Part shown: positions 9,001-16,794 of the stretch, in pieces
Position numbering within the stretch: the stretch's first letter is position 1
Layout of the letters: each line of letters starts with the position of its first letter
Source of the DNA: Actinokineospora diospyrosa
Lineage (GTDB): Bacteria; Actinomycetota; Actinomycetes; Mycobacteriales; Pseudonocardiaceae
Assembly: GCF_024171925.1 (NCBI RefSeq)
Contig: NZ_JAMTCO010000004.1
Location: 291,428 to 355,427, forward strand
Length of the DNA: 64,000 nucleotides
Direction of reading: 5' to 3'
Position numbers and translations under genes: made by a program
Notes under the pieces: generated by a model
Seen by the model: only the letters and a program-made list of their open reading frames with translations
Database searches by the model: none
What the model was told of the DNA's origin: nothing

Positions 9001-9072
9001 CGTTTCGTCCTTTCAGGACAACAGCAAGCGGGGCGGGGGCGTGGTGGGGCCGATGGGGATCGGGCGCCGTTT

Positions 9073-10242
9073 CTAGGCGCGGGCACCCAGGGCAAGGGGT
9101 TCCACGGTGGTACCGAACACCGCGCGTACCACGGTTGCCACGGTGTCCCGATCTTCTTCCGGCGCGATCCCGATCAGATTGCCGGCGGCGGCTTTCTCGC
9201 CCAACGCGGCGGCGATCTTCTGATATGCCAGCAACTCACGCAGTTGCGGCACCCACCCGATCTCGCCCTTGGTCTGCCGGGTGAACAGGTTCCGCGCCAC
9301 TTTCACCGCGCGGGGGTCGATCCCGAGTTCGGCGGCGAGATCGTAGTCGGTGGACACCTTGATTTGAGCGGAAAACCGGGATGCGAGCGCGTCCGACAGG
9401 ATCGCCCCGTGAACACCCGGGTTGTGTCCGGCGACCACGTAGAACCCGGGTTCGGCGGTGATGATCTCGCCGCCGTTGGCCTTGATCACGATTTGCCGGC
9501 GGCCGTCCATCGCGGGGTACACCACGGCCAACACCGTCGGCGGGATGATCGTGGCGTCGTCGATGAACAACACCGCCCCCGCCCGCATCGCGCGGATCAA
9601 TGGCCCGTACACGAAAACATAGCGGCCGTCGTCGGTCTTGGTGTAGTCACCCACGAAATCGGCGACCACCGTGTCACCATCCCCGGGAACGGTTTCCAGA
9701 TCAGGGAAAGCGGCCTCGATCACCGACGTCTTGCCGGTCCCCGGCGGCCCGTACATCAGCGCCGGGACCCCCGCGTCGCGTAGGCGCCGCAACGCCGTCA
9801 CGTCCGGCATCCCCGACAGCTTGCGCGGGTGGTACGCCGCGCCGTTCGGGCGCGTGATCGGGCCGGTCACGGGTGCGGCGGGCGGTGTGGACACGGGGGC
9901 GGATGGGGCCGTGGGCGCGGGTGTCGTGGTGGGACGTGGGCGCGGGGTGGTGGGTGGTGCGGGCACGATGGCCGCCGCCGCCACACCGGCCGTGGTCGGG
10001 GTCGCTTGGTAGGTCAACGGCGCGGTCGCGGTGATCATGGCGTGACCCTGATCGGCCAACGTCTGTAGCGCGTTGCCGACCGCCCCCGACGACCGGCCGC
10101 CCAGCTGGACGGCGATCGCGCGCGGGGTCATCGCCGTGCCCGTGTCGGCGAGAACTTTCGCGACCATCGCGCGTAACTCGCCGTTGCGCAGTCGGGACGG
10201 TGCCGCGACGCCGGCCGGCGCGGGTGGTGTTGGGGTGGTCAT
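9073..10242 (-). CDS. MoxR-type AAA+ ATPase with N-terminal winged helix
   Basis: The first gene of a nine-gene minus-strand operon; ATG 10242 follows AAAGGACC by 6 bp. Of its 389 residues, about 20-85 form a winged-helix-like module (LRAMVAKVLADTGTAMTPRA, then GAVGNALQTLADQGHA). A Pro/Thr-rich linker follows. The AAA+ domain then has Walker A GPPGTGKTS (about residue 165), Walker B AVLFIDDA (about 225), sensor-type GHNPG and the arginine-containing LASRFSAQI. MoxR enzymes assemble as rings with VWA partners. The fused DNA-binding-like module is unusual for the family and suggests either DNA targeting or autoregulation. Confidence 0.88.
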   Translation of the reverse strand: MTTPTPPAPAGVAAPSRLRNGELRAMVAKVLADTGTAMTPRAIAVQLGGRSSGAVGNALQTLADQGHAMITATAPLTYQATPTTAGVAAAAIVPAPPTTPRPRPTTTPAPTAPSAPVSTPPAAPVTGPITRPNGAAYHPRKLSGMPDVTALRRLRDAGVPALMYGPPGTGKTSVIEAAFPDLETVPGDGDTVVADFVGDYTKTDDGRYVFVYGPLIRAMRAGAVLFIDDATIIPPTVLAVVYPAMDGRRQIVIKANGGEIITAEPGFYVVAGHNPGVHGAILSDALASRFSAQIKVSTDYDLAAELGIDPRAVKVARNLFTRQTKGEIGWVPQLRELLAYQKIAAALGEKAAAGNLIGIAPEEDRDTVATVVRAVFGTTVEPLALGARA

Positions 10243-10869
10243 CGCGGTGGTCCTTTCACGGCCGCGCTACAAAATCGCGCGCATTGTCCGAGGATTCCTT
10301 GGGCCATTTCCGGGTTCGCATTCAGCGGGACATGGCTCGCGCCGGGGGTGGTATTCGTTGGGGTTTTCATTTCCCTGGCGATACGTCAATTATTGCTCGA
10401 CCCCGGGCGGTGTGCAATAGATTCGCCGACCCATTTTCAAGACTCTTTTCGGGTGGGCGCCTAAATGGTGATCGGAAATGCGTCCCGCGACACCAGAAAC
10501 CGATGAATGGGGTGAGCGGTGCGCGTTCGACGACCATTCGCGGTGTTCTCGCAGGTCGGGGCGACGAGACCGAGGGGGATCGGCCCGCGAGCCGGAGGGC
10601 GCGCTCGCGCGCTCTCCGTTTCTTCTTTTCAAATAGATTATCAATGGGGGCACATGAAACGTGAGATACGGAATTAGGGAAGAATGGAAGAAGTGGTTGG
10701 TAATCGGGGGGCGGTCGGTCAACTGGAGCCGGGCCGACCGCGGACATGGCCGCACGCCGCCCCGATGTGTCCACCGGCTTGCGGACAAGCCAGTCTGGGA
10801 GACCATCGGATCCCCCGGTACGCCCGCCCACCAGCGTCTTCGTCCGGACGTGGGGGTGGCGGTCTAGCG

Positions 10870-10917
10870 GGATCCCCGGTCGGATACCCGAGCGGATCCC
10901 CGGTAGGACCCCCGAGT
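10870..10917. repeat. Four tandem 12-bp units, GGATCCCCGGTC type
   Basis: Units begin at 10870, 10882, 10894 and 10906 with exact 12-bp spacing: GGATCCCCGGTC, GGATACCCGAGC, GGATCCCCGGTA, GGACCCCCGAGT. On the minus strand they read as CCGGGGATCC-like blocks, comparable to the tandem units at 42281-42311. Regular helical spacing suggests a cooperative protein-binding array. Confidence 0.8.
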
Positions 10918-10952
10918 GGACGTCACTGTGCGCGCAGTCGATCTCGATTCCG

Positions 10953-10992
10953 CTACTCGGAGTAGTGGTATAGGTGCAGAAATATGATGCAC
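10953..10992. promoter_or_regulatory. Two inverted repeats upstream of the HxlR-like gene
   Basis: CTACT-CGG-AGTAG lies at 10953-10965 and GTGCA-(9 bp)-TGCAC at 10974-10992. Both are about 180-220 bp upstream of ATG 11173. Dyads of this size suit a dimeric winged-helix regulator such as the gene downstream, which may autoregulate; this is inference. Confidence 0.45.
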
Positions 10993-11172
10993 AGGTACCC
11001 CGTTTGACGTAGCGTCTGAGGCTCGGCGCGCCCCGGTCGGGGGAGGCGGGTCGTGGCGCGCCCAGGGCGGTGGGCACGTGTGACGGCAACGGCGGCGCGC
11101 TTGAGTGGCACGTGGCCGCGTGAGACGACGGGCGCGGCCTGGGGGTCGGGTCAACGCACATGGGGAGGCGCG

Positions 11173-11667
11173 ATGGCGGAGCGGGACGAGAGACTGCTGC
11201 GCGGGTTGTACGACCTGAAGAATCTTTTCGGCGACAAGTGGACGGCGGCGATCCTGGTCGCCCTGCGGGGCGGTCCGCTGCGTCGGGTAGAGATTCTTTC
11301 CACGGTCAACCTGTATTCGATCGACGAGAACTGGTCGGATAAACGCGCTGTTTTGCAGGATAGCATTCTTGCGCGCGCATTGAAAAAGATGCGTCAGCAG
11401 GGTGTCATCATCCGTGAGAGCAACCAGGCGACTTTTCCGCCGGAAGTCACGTACTCGTTGAGTCCCGAGGTCACCGCAGCACTGGATCTGGCGGAACCGT
11501 TACTCTGCTGGGCGGAGGAGAACTCGACTCTTCTCGCGCGAGCTCAGGCTCTCGGTCGTCAGAGCGCGAACACGGCGGGGCCCGGAGAGGTGTCCGCGAT
11601 CGGCGCGCACAAGACTTTCCCCGCGCAGGGTCGACGCCCCTTCCGCGCGGAGGGCTCGGTCGGCTGA
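11173..11667 (+). CDS. HxlR-like winged-helix transcriptional regulator
   Basis: Starts at ATG 11173 with a strong GGGGAGG ribosome site 4 bp before it; 164 residues. Residues 10-100 follow the HxlR plan: LKNLFGDKWTAAILVALRGG is the signature first helix region, then an ILARALKKMRQQGVIIRES recognition helix and a wing (YSLSPEVTAALDLAEPLLCWAEEN). HxlR proteins are dimeric DNA-binding regulators. The insert between helices (VEILSTVNLYSIDENWSDKR) is longer than usual. The C-terminal 40 residues look disordered. It is isolated on the plus strand between two leftward operons and converges on the LysM-BTAD gene. Confidence 0.75.
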   Translation: MAERDERLLRGLYDLKNLFGDKWTAAILVALRGGPLRRVEILSTVNLYSIDENWSDKRAVLQDSILARALKKMRQQGVIIRESNQATFPPEVTYSLSPEVTAALDLAEPLLCWAEENSTLLARAQALGRQSANTAGPGEVSAIGAHKTFPAQGRRPFRAEGSVG

Positions 11668-11719
11668 TCAACCCGCACCGCGGCATAAAGGGTGGCGTTA
11701 TCTCGGGGACGTGTCGAGG

Positions 11720-14659
11720 TCAGCTCGCCAGGGTGTGGTCCCGACCGGGTTCCCAGGGGGTACCGGGGTTGTCGGCGCGGTCATGCCGGTGACGTAGGCG
11801 GGTGGCCAACTCGACGGTGTGCGCGGTCGGTCGCTCGTCGATCTCGGCCAGCCGGGTGGTCAGGAGCCCCAGGGTGCGGCCGATCGCGTCGAGCTGCCCG
11901 AGGTGGGCCTGCAGGCGCATGATGTCGCGGTAGAGGGCCTCGTTGTGCGGGTCGAAACTCCGCGCCATCTCCAGCAGGTCCATCGTCTGCTGTGGATCGT
12001 GCCCGACCAGGGCGCGGGCGAGCGCGGCGACGGCGTCGATGGCGTCACGGCGGATGGCCTCACGCGCGGTCTCGATCCACTCCGTGCTCGCCCCGTCGGC
12101 CAGCGGACCGGCATAGCTGTCGACCACCGCCCGGTACGCCCGCACACGGTCCTGCTCGGTCGCGGCCAGGCGGCGGGCGGTGACCGCGCCGGCGAAGCGA
12201 TGGAAGTCGACCTCCACCAGGTCAAGGTCGAGTTGGTAGCGGCCGTCGCCGACGATGACCACGTCGGACAACGCGCCCTCGGTCGCGGTCGAGACCGCGC
12301 CGCGGATCCTGCTCAAGGACGTGTTGAGCGCGTTGGTCGCCCGTTCCGGCGTGCTGATGGGCCACATGGCGGCGACGAGCGCTTCCCGGCTGACCCCGTC
12401 GGTGTGCAGGGCGAGGAAAACCAGCAGCTCGCGGATCCGCGGCGGGAACGCTGAGGTGACCTCCACTTCCTCGCGGGTCTCGGGGCGCCACCACAGTCGA
12501 GGTGGTCCGAGGACGCTGATCCGTATCGGGGACGGGATCGCCGCCTGGCCGTCACGGGTGTCCACCGTGTCCTCGGCGGACACGGTGCATGTGCTCGGCG
12601 CGTCGCCTACGGGTCGTGGGTGCTCGTGTGAGGCGGGCGAGATGTCCGTGTCCAGGATCTCCAGCACCGTGTCGCCCGACGAGTCCTTTTCTGACGGTTC
12701 CCCACCCGCGGGGCCCGCGACGCCGAGGTCGTCCGCCGCCCCCGGGATGTCGGGTTCGTCGGCTGGTCCCGGACGAGGGTGCGGGACCGCGGCTGCTCGG
12801 TGTTCGAGGTGGGTGTCGCGGTCGGCGTGGTGCAGCAGGGCGAGCAAGTCGCCGGTGTGGTCGTCGCCGAGGCGGAACACCCGCACTCCCCGCAGTGGTT
12901 CGCCGTGGCCGGGGTTGGTGGTGGAGATGACGCCGTCATCGCGGACGTATGCGGTGATCCCGGGCGACCACTGGCCCAGCAACAGCCCGGTCACTCCGAG
13001 GTCGACCCCGATGTCCAGCACCGCCTGTAACCGGGCTGTGTGCCGGGTGGGGGCGTGCGCGATCAGGATGAGTGGCGGGAACCGACGGTTCGTGCCGTTG
13101 AGCCGGACCAAGGTCTGGGCTTCCAGTTCATCGAGCGCGGCGTCGAGGTCGGCCACCACACACAACGCCGCGGGCAGCGGGCCGCGGGCGGCGTAGCGGC
13201 CGAGCACGCTGGCGAGGTCGGTGGCCGGGACGATCACGCGCGCCTCGCCACCGGCGAGGGCGGTGACCAGCAGGGCGCGGGCCGCAGCAGGCGCGCCCGC
13301 GCCGAGGAGTCCCAACCCGTGCGCCGCGGCCAGGTCCAGCGCGAGCTCCCGCCCGTCGCGCACCCCCACCGGCACCGCCGTCGACGCGGCGCGGCCCCCT
13401 CCGGTGCCGGGGATGACCGGGAACGTCGCGATGTGCGGTGGTCGGAGGGGCGGGTTGTCGGTGAAGGGGTCGTCGTGGTCGGCGCGCAGGTGGGCGAGCC
13501 GCAGCCCGTAGACCACCGGGGCGACGGGCAGGTCGGTGCGGTCGCCGCTGCCGGGCCGGTAGCGGCGACGGTGCCGTCGGCGGGCGACCAGCAGGGCCGC
13601 GCTGACCGCGGCGGCGAGCCCGAGACCGACGAACACCTCCTCGCCCCACCGCACTCCGGCCTCGCCCGCGGATGCCGGTGGCGTGGCGAGGTCGTGCGGC
13701 GCTGGAGCGGGTGCGGTCGTCGGGGCCGCCAGGATGTCCTGGGGCGCCTGCCGAGCAGGCGTCGATGGCATCGTGGGCGTGGTCGGTGGGAGCGGGCTCG
13801 GCGAGGTGACGGGTTCCGGGGTCTGGTCGGCAGCGGGTGGGGTGGGTTGCTCGACAGGCGCGGCGGCCAAGGGGGACGGGAGGAGCAGTTCCTCGCCGGG
13901 GAACACGAGGCTGGGGCAAGTCAGTCTGCCGCCGCCTGGTTGGGGCTTGCCCTTGTTGAGTTCGTAGATCTCGGGCCACCGGTTCCCGTCGCCCAGCTCC
14001 CGTTCGGCCATGCGCCACAGCGAGTCGTGCTTCCCCGTGGCCGGGTTGTAGGGCAGCACCACGGCCGACCGCGCCGCGGTGGACGGTGAGGCCGCGGTGA
14101 GGGTGTGACGGGCCGAGGTGTAGGCGGCCAGGCGAACCCCCTCGGTCCCAAGGGCGGCGGGGGTCTGCTGTCCCGGCAACGTGGTGGCCGCCACCGCGGG
14201 GACTGGTGCGGCCGTGGGTGTGCTCGCGGCGCCCGTGCCGGTGCGTTGGCCCAGCAGGGAGATCAGGATCGCTCCGACCAGGACGGCCGCGACCCGGTGC
14301 ACCGGCCCGGCCGCGGACAGGTCCGGCAGTCGCGTGTCGCGGGCGATCACGACCGCGACACGCGCCACGTCGAGGGTGAACAGGGCCCACACCAGCCACG
14401 CCGCGCACGCGAGCACGTCGAGCAGGAACCCCGCGCTCATCGGGCCGAGCAGCACGCCCTCGATCTCCGCCCAAGACGGGACATGGTCGGGCAACGGCCA
14501 GCCGACGAAACGGGTCAACGCCCACGGCAACCCACCCACCAACGCCGTCACCATCACCGCGGCCAGCAGCCCGCGCAGCAGGCTCGCGACCGCGGCGACG
14601 GCACGGCGTCCGCGCCGCGCGGGCGCACCACGGCGAGAGGGATGTGCTCGCGTGCTCAT
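11720..14659 (-). CDS. Membrane LysM and BTAD-domain regulator of the pilus locus
   Basis: Start set at ATG 14659 (MSTRAHPS); upstream in-frame sequence belongs to another gene's antisense frame. The 979-residue order is three membrane helices (about 22-46, 74-96, 121-138), a LysM-like module (about 200-262, with DSLWRMAERELGDGNRWPEI), a Pro/Thr-rich linker, a fourth helix (about 365-385) followed by RRRHRRR, a long cytoplasmic part, an OmpR-type winged helix (from about 708, RISVLGPPRL) and a BTAD domain (about 805-950). LysM-BTAD proteins are known at actinobacterial tad loci. They probably sense the cell wall and control transcription. It is the last gene of the tad operon on this strand. 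Confidence 0.85.
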   Translation of the reverse strand: MSTRAHPSRRGAPARRGRRAVAAVASLLRGLLAAVMVTALVGGLPWALTRFVGWPLPDHVPSWAEIEGVLLGPMSAGFLLDVLACAAWLVWALFTLDVARVAVVIARDTRLPDLSAAGPVHRVAAVLVGAILISLLGQRTGTGAASTPTAAPVPAVAATTLPGQQTPAALGTEGVRLAAYTSARHTLTAASPSTAARSAVVLPYNPATGKHDSLWRMAERELGDGNRWPEIYELNKGKPQPGGGRLTCPSLVFPGEELLLPSPLAAAPVEQPTPPAADQTPEPVTSPSPLPPTTPTMPSTPARQAPQDILAAPTTAPAPAPHDLATPPASAGEAGVRWGEEVFVGLGLAAAVSAALLVARRRHRRRYRPGSGDRTDLPVAPVVYGLRLAHLRADHDDPFTDNPPLRPPHIATFPVIPGTGGGRAASTAVPVGVRDGRELALDLAAAHGLGLLGAGAPAAARALLVTALAGGEARVIVPATDLASVLGRYAARGPLPAALCVVADLDAALDELEAQTLVRLNGTNRRFPPLILIAHAPTRHTARLQAVLDIGVDLGVTGLLLGQWSPGITAYVRDDGVISTTNPGHGEPLRGVRVFRLGDDHTGDLLALLHHADRDTHLEHRAAAVPHPRPGPADEPDIPGAADDLGVAGPAGGEPSEKDSSGDTVLEILDTDISPASHEHPRPVGDAPSTCTVSAEDTVDTRDGQAAIPSPIRISVLGPPRLWWRPETREEVEVTSAFPPRIRELLVFLALHTDGVSREALVAAMWPISTPERATNALNTSLSRIRGAVSTATEGALSDVVIVGDGRYQLDLDLVEVDFHRFAGAVTARRLAATEQDRVRAYRAVVDSYAGPLADGASTEWIETAREAIRRDAIDAVAALARALVGHDPQQTMDLLEMARSFDPHNEALYRDIMRLQAHLGQLDAIGRTLGLLTTRLAEIDERPTAHTVELATRLRHRHDRADNPGTPWEPGRDHTLAS

Positions 14660-14726
14660 GGTGGACTCGATTCGTGGGGCCCGGGGTGCGATGACCGGGC
14701 GGTTGGTGGTGCTTTGACCAGGGCGG

Positions 14727-15092
14727 CTAGGGCGTCGCGGCCCGCTCCTTCGGATCGAGGGGAAGGTCGGTGGCGGATTCGGCGGGGCTGGTGCGCGGGT
14801 CGAGTGAGGGCTTCTTGCGTCTGCCGCCGCGGACGGGTTTGGCGCCAGCGAGCCACGCGGTGAGGTCGGCGGCCTTGAGGCCGGTGAACGAGGCCAGCTC
14901 GTCGATGTCGATGATCTCCGCGGTCTCGGCGAGGATGTGGCCGAGTTCGCGCTCGACCCCGTCGAGCTGCTCGACGATCGCGGCCCGGCGCTGGGCGAGC
15001 TCGCCGACCTGCTCGGCCGCGGCGGCCCGGCGGGCGCTGCGGGACGTGTCGGCGTCCTCGACGCGTCGCCTGATCTCCTCGGGTGTGAGCAT
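14727..15092 (-). CDS. Coiled-coil protein of the tad locus, unknown
   Basis: ATG 15092 gives 121 residues. Residues 1-70 are one charged, heptad-like helix (EIRRRVEDADTSRSARRAAA, then ELAQRRAAIVEQLDGVEREL). Then comes IDIDELASFTGLKAADLTAW, which looks like a small helix-turn-helix, and a basic Pro-rich tail. No signal or membrane segment. It lies between the TadG-like gene and the LysM-BTAD gene in the same direction. A cytoplasmic accessory or adaptor role is possible but not shown. Confidence 0.65.
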   Translation of the reverse strand: MLTPEEIRRRVEDADTSRSARRAAAAEQVGELAQRRAAIVEQLDGVERELGHILAETAEIIDIDELASFTGLKAADLTAWLAGAKPVRGGRRKKPSLDPRTSPAESATDLPLDPKERAATP

Positions 15093-15172
15093 CGGTGGTT
15101 CCTTCCGTCTCGTCCCCACCCCGGGAACCGGGCGGGGGTGGAACTGGGCAAGAGGGCACTGGGGTGGTGTGG

Positions 15173-15601
15173 TCACCCGCGTTGGGGGTGGGCGCTTCCC
15201 TGGCCGTGGACTTGGAACGACCCGATCCCGACCAGTCCGAGCAGTTGTGTGCGCTGGACGGCGGTGACCGTGACGGTGACGGTGTCGCCGGTGACGGTCA
15301 CGGTGCCGGTCGCGCCCTCGGCGGCCAGGTGGGCTTGCGCGTTGGCGGCGGCCTGGGCGGGGACGAGGCGCAGGGTGCCGGTGCCGCGGTAGGCGGTGAG
15401 GTCGATGGCCTGGGCCCCGGCCCTTGCCGCGGCCTCGGCTTGGCCGGTCGCCCGGACCTTGGCCGCCAGGGCGAGGCCGCCGTCGAGGGTGAGTCCGGCC
15501 AGGACGAGGATGCCGGTGACGAGCACGACGACGAACGCGGTCACCTGCCCCCGATCGGCGGCCCACCACCGTCGCCACCGGACTCTGTTGGAGCGTTTCA
15601 T
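15173..15601 (-). CDS. TadG-like pilus assembly protein (Flp pilus)
   Basis: ATG 15601 overlaps the stop of the preceding gene (ATGA); 142 residues. After a basic start (KRSNRVRWRRWWAADRGQ) comes one long hydrophobic helix (VTAFVVVLVTGILVLAGLTL) with D-G-G-LALAAKVRATGQAEAAARAGAQA. This is the pattern of the putative Flp pilus-assembly TadE/G-like family, in which the helix anchors a pseudopilin-like protein. The remainder is a secreted beta-rich part (TVTVTGDTVTVTVTAV). It probably forms part of the pilus base or tip. Confidence 0.8.
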   Translation of the reverse strand: MKRSNRVRWRRWWAADRGQVTAFVVVLVTGILVLAGLTLDGGLALAAKVRATGQAEAAARAGAQAIDLTAYRGTGTLRLVPAQAAANAQAHLAAEGATGTVTVTGDTVTVTVTAVQRTQLLGLVGIGSFQVHGQGSAHPQRG

Positions 15602-16095
15602 GTCCGGGTCCCGGTGGTGAGGGTGGCGCGCCACAGGTCGACCGGTTCGACAGCGGTGGCCGCCAACTGTCGGGGGGGAACGCCGAGCAGGAGCGCGCCA
15701 CCGAGGTCGACCTCGCAGGACACGGTCACCGCGACCGTCCCACCCGGACGCATCCCGCCCGTCACGGTGCTCACCACCAACGAGCGACACACCACCCCCG
15801 CCGACGCCAACGCGGTACCCGCCGTCGTCCGGGCGGCAGTGACCGCGGCGGCCGGTGTGCGTTCGAGGCTCGCGGCACGGGCGGCTTGGTGGGCGGCGTC
15901 GTCAATCCGCATCCGCGCGTCGACACCCCGGTGGATGACCACGCCGACGAGCACCAGCAGCATGATCAGCAGCGGTGCGGCGATGGTGATCTCGGCCGCC
16001 ACCGACCCGTCGTCGGCGCGCCACCACGACACCCACTCCCGCCGCCGGAACCGTCGCCGTGCCGCGTGGTCGGTAGAGGCCGGTGGTCTGGGCAT
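15598..16095 (-). CDS. TadE-like pseudopilin
   Basis: A 165-residue protein from ATG 16095. The N-terminus is basic (RRRFRRREWVSWWRADDGSV), followed by the TadE signature AAEITIAAPLLIMLLVLVGV with an acidic residue just before the hydrophobic helix, as in class III prepilins. The outer part contains ARMRIDDAAHQAARAASLER and a VTVSCEVDLGG strand with one Cys. It is coupled to its neighbours by an ATGA overlap downstream and a 5-bp gap upstream. It is presumably processed by the peptidase at 23526-24164. Confidence 0.82.
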   Translation of the reverse strand: MPRPPASTDHAARRRFRRREWVSWWRADDGSVAAEITIAAPLLIMLLVLVGVVIHRGVDARMRIDDAAHQAARAASLERTPAAAVTAARTTAGTALASAGVVCRSLVVSTVTGGMRPGGTVAVTVSCEVDLGGALLLGVPPRQLAATAVEPVDLWRATLTTGTRT

Positions 16096-16100
16096 CGGGT

Positions 16101-16562
16101 TTACCTGCCTTCCAGGTCGGGGACAACACGTTCGACGGGCCCCGCGGCCTCGGCTCGCACCGGCAGGCTCAGGAACGGCACCACCACGGCCGCGGTCCCG
16201 GTGACCCGCACCGAGGCCGAGACAGGGCCGCGGTCGGCGGCCACTGTGGCGTTGTCCAGCGGTCCGGCGGCGAGTTGGTCGAGCAGTTGCCGCGCGCTGG
16301 CGGCCCCGGCCGCGGCGGTGCCGTTCTGGGCTCGCGCGACGGCCAGGCCCTGCGATGCCGCGGCCTGGGCGAGGTGGGTGGCGTGCGACCACAGCGCGAA
16401 CTGCACGATCGCCAGCAGCATGAGCAGCAGTAGCGGGGTGGCGATCACCAACTCCGCGCTGACCGCCCCCCGGTCCCCGCGAACCGCTCGCCGCACCCGG
16501 CCAGACCAGCCACCTCGATCTCGCCCGGCCACGGCGTTGCCGGTTGTGTGCGTACTGGTCAC
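16101..16562 (-). CDS. TadE-like pseudopilin, second copy
   Basis: GTG 16562 overlaps the pilin stop by 4 bp (GTGA); 153 residues. The pattern is the same as the next gene: basic lead (GWSGRVRRAVRGDRGAV), then SAELVIATPLLLLMLLAIVQ with Glu at the expected position before the hydrophobic run, then LAQAAASQGLAVARAQNG. The C-terminal part is Ala/Val-rich and probably exported. It is a minor pseudopilin of the Flp type. Having two TadE-like and one TadG-like protein is normal for actinobacterial tad loci. Confidence 0.82.
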   Translation of the reverse strand: MTSTHTTGNAVAGRDRGGWSGRVRRAVRGDRGAVSAELVIATPLLLLMLLAIVQFALWSHATHLAQAAASQGLAVARAQNGTAAAGAASARQLLDQLAAGPLDNATVAADRGPVSASVRVTGTAAVVVPFLSLPVRAEAAGPVERVVPDLEGR

Positions 16563-16747
16563 ATGGTGATCCCGGTGGCTTTCTCGGTGACCTTGCCGAC
16601 GATGATCGCGATCACCGCGATCGCGGCCACCACCAGCAGGGCGGTCACCAGGACGGCCTCGGTCGAGTACCCGGCCTCGGGCTCGCGGCGCAGCCGGTCC
16701 CAGCGGGCGAGCAGCACTGTCCACATCGCCTGGAGTTGTGTGTGCAT
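16559..16747 (-). CDS. Flp-type major pilin candidate, 62 aa
   Basis: Starts at ATG 16747 with GGAAGGAC 7 bp upstream. The 62 residues have the Flp pilin build: a basic lead of about 25 residues (LLARWDRLRREPEAG), then Y-S-T-E-A and a strongly hydrophobic helix (VLVTALLVVAAIAVIAIIVG), ending in KVTEKATGITM. Cleavage before the hydrophobic helix with Glu at position five of the mature chain would match class III prepilins. Its place between TadC and the TadE-like genes supports this. It is likely the most abundant product of the locus. Confidence 0.8.
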   Translation of the reverse strand: MHTQLQAMWTVLLARWDRLRREPEAGYSTEAVLVTALLVVAAIAVIAIIVGKVTEKATGITM

Positions 16748-16794
16748 GGTGTTGTCCTTCCCAGTTGTCCACGAGCAGTGGATCGCGGTGGTTG

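Larger units (their letters stand above)
10243..11172. other. Long regulatory region between divergent units, no gene seen
   Basis: About 930 bp between the MoxR operon (leftward) and the HxlR-like gene (rightward). Open frames exist in both directions but are Arg/Pro-rich, have no ribosome sites and no domain character. The part from 10,400 to 10,720 is less GC-rich than its surroundings. It contains the four-unit 12-bp repeat at 10870-10917 and two inverted repeats at 10953-10992, so it is probably a control region. Confidence 0.6.

Noticed and set aside
10870..10917. CRISPR array
   Set aside because: Units are 12 bp with no spacers, and no cas gene is present in the window.
10367..11161. 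Minus-strand frame with repeated PGIRSGIRPGI sequence
   Set aside because: The peptide repeat is only the translation of the 12-bp DNA array; no start site or other protein character.
12255..14089. Plus-strand frames opposite the LysM-BTAD gene
   Set aside because: Antisense shadows; composition follows the other strand's codon pattern and no motif is present.
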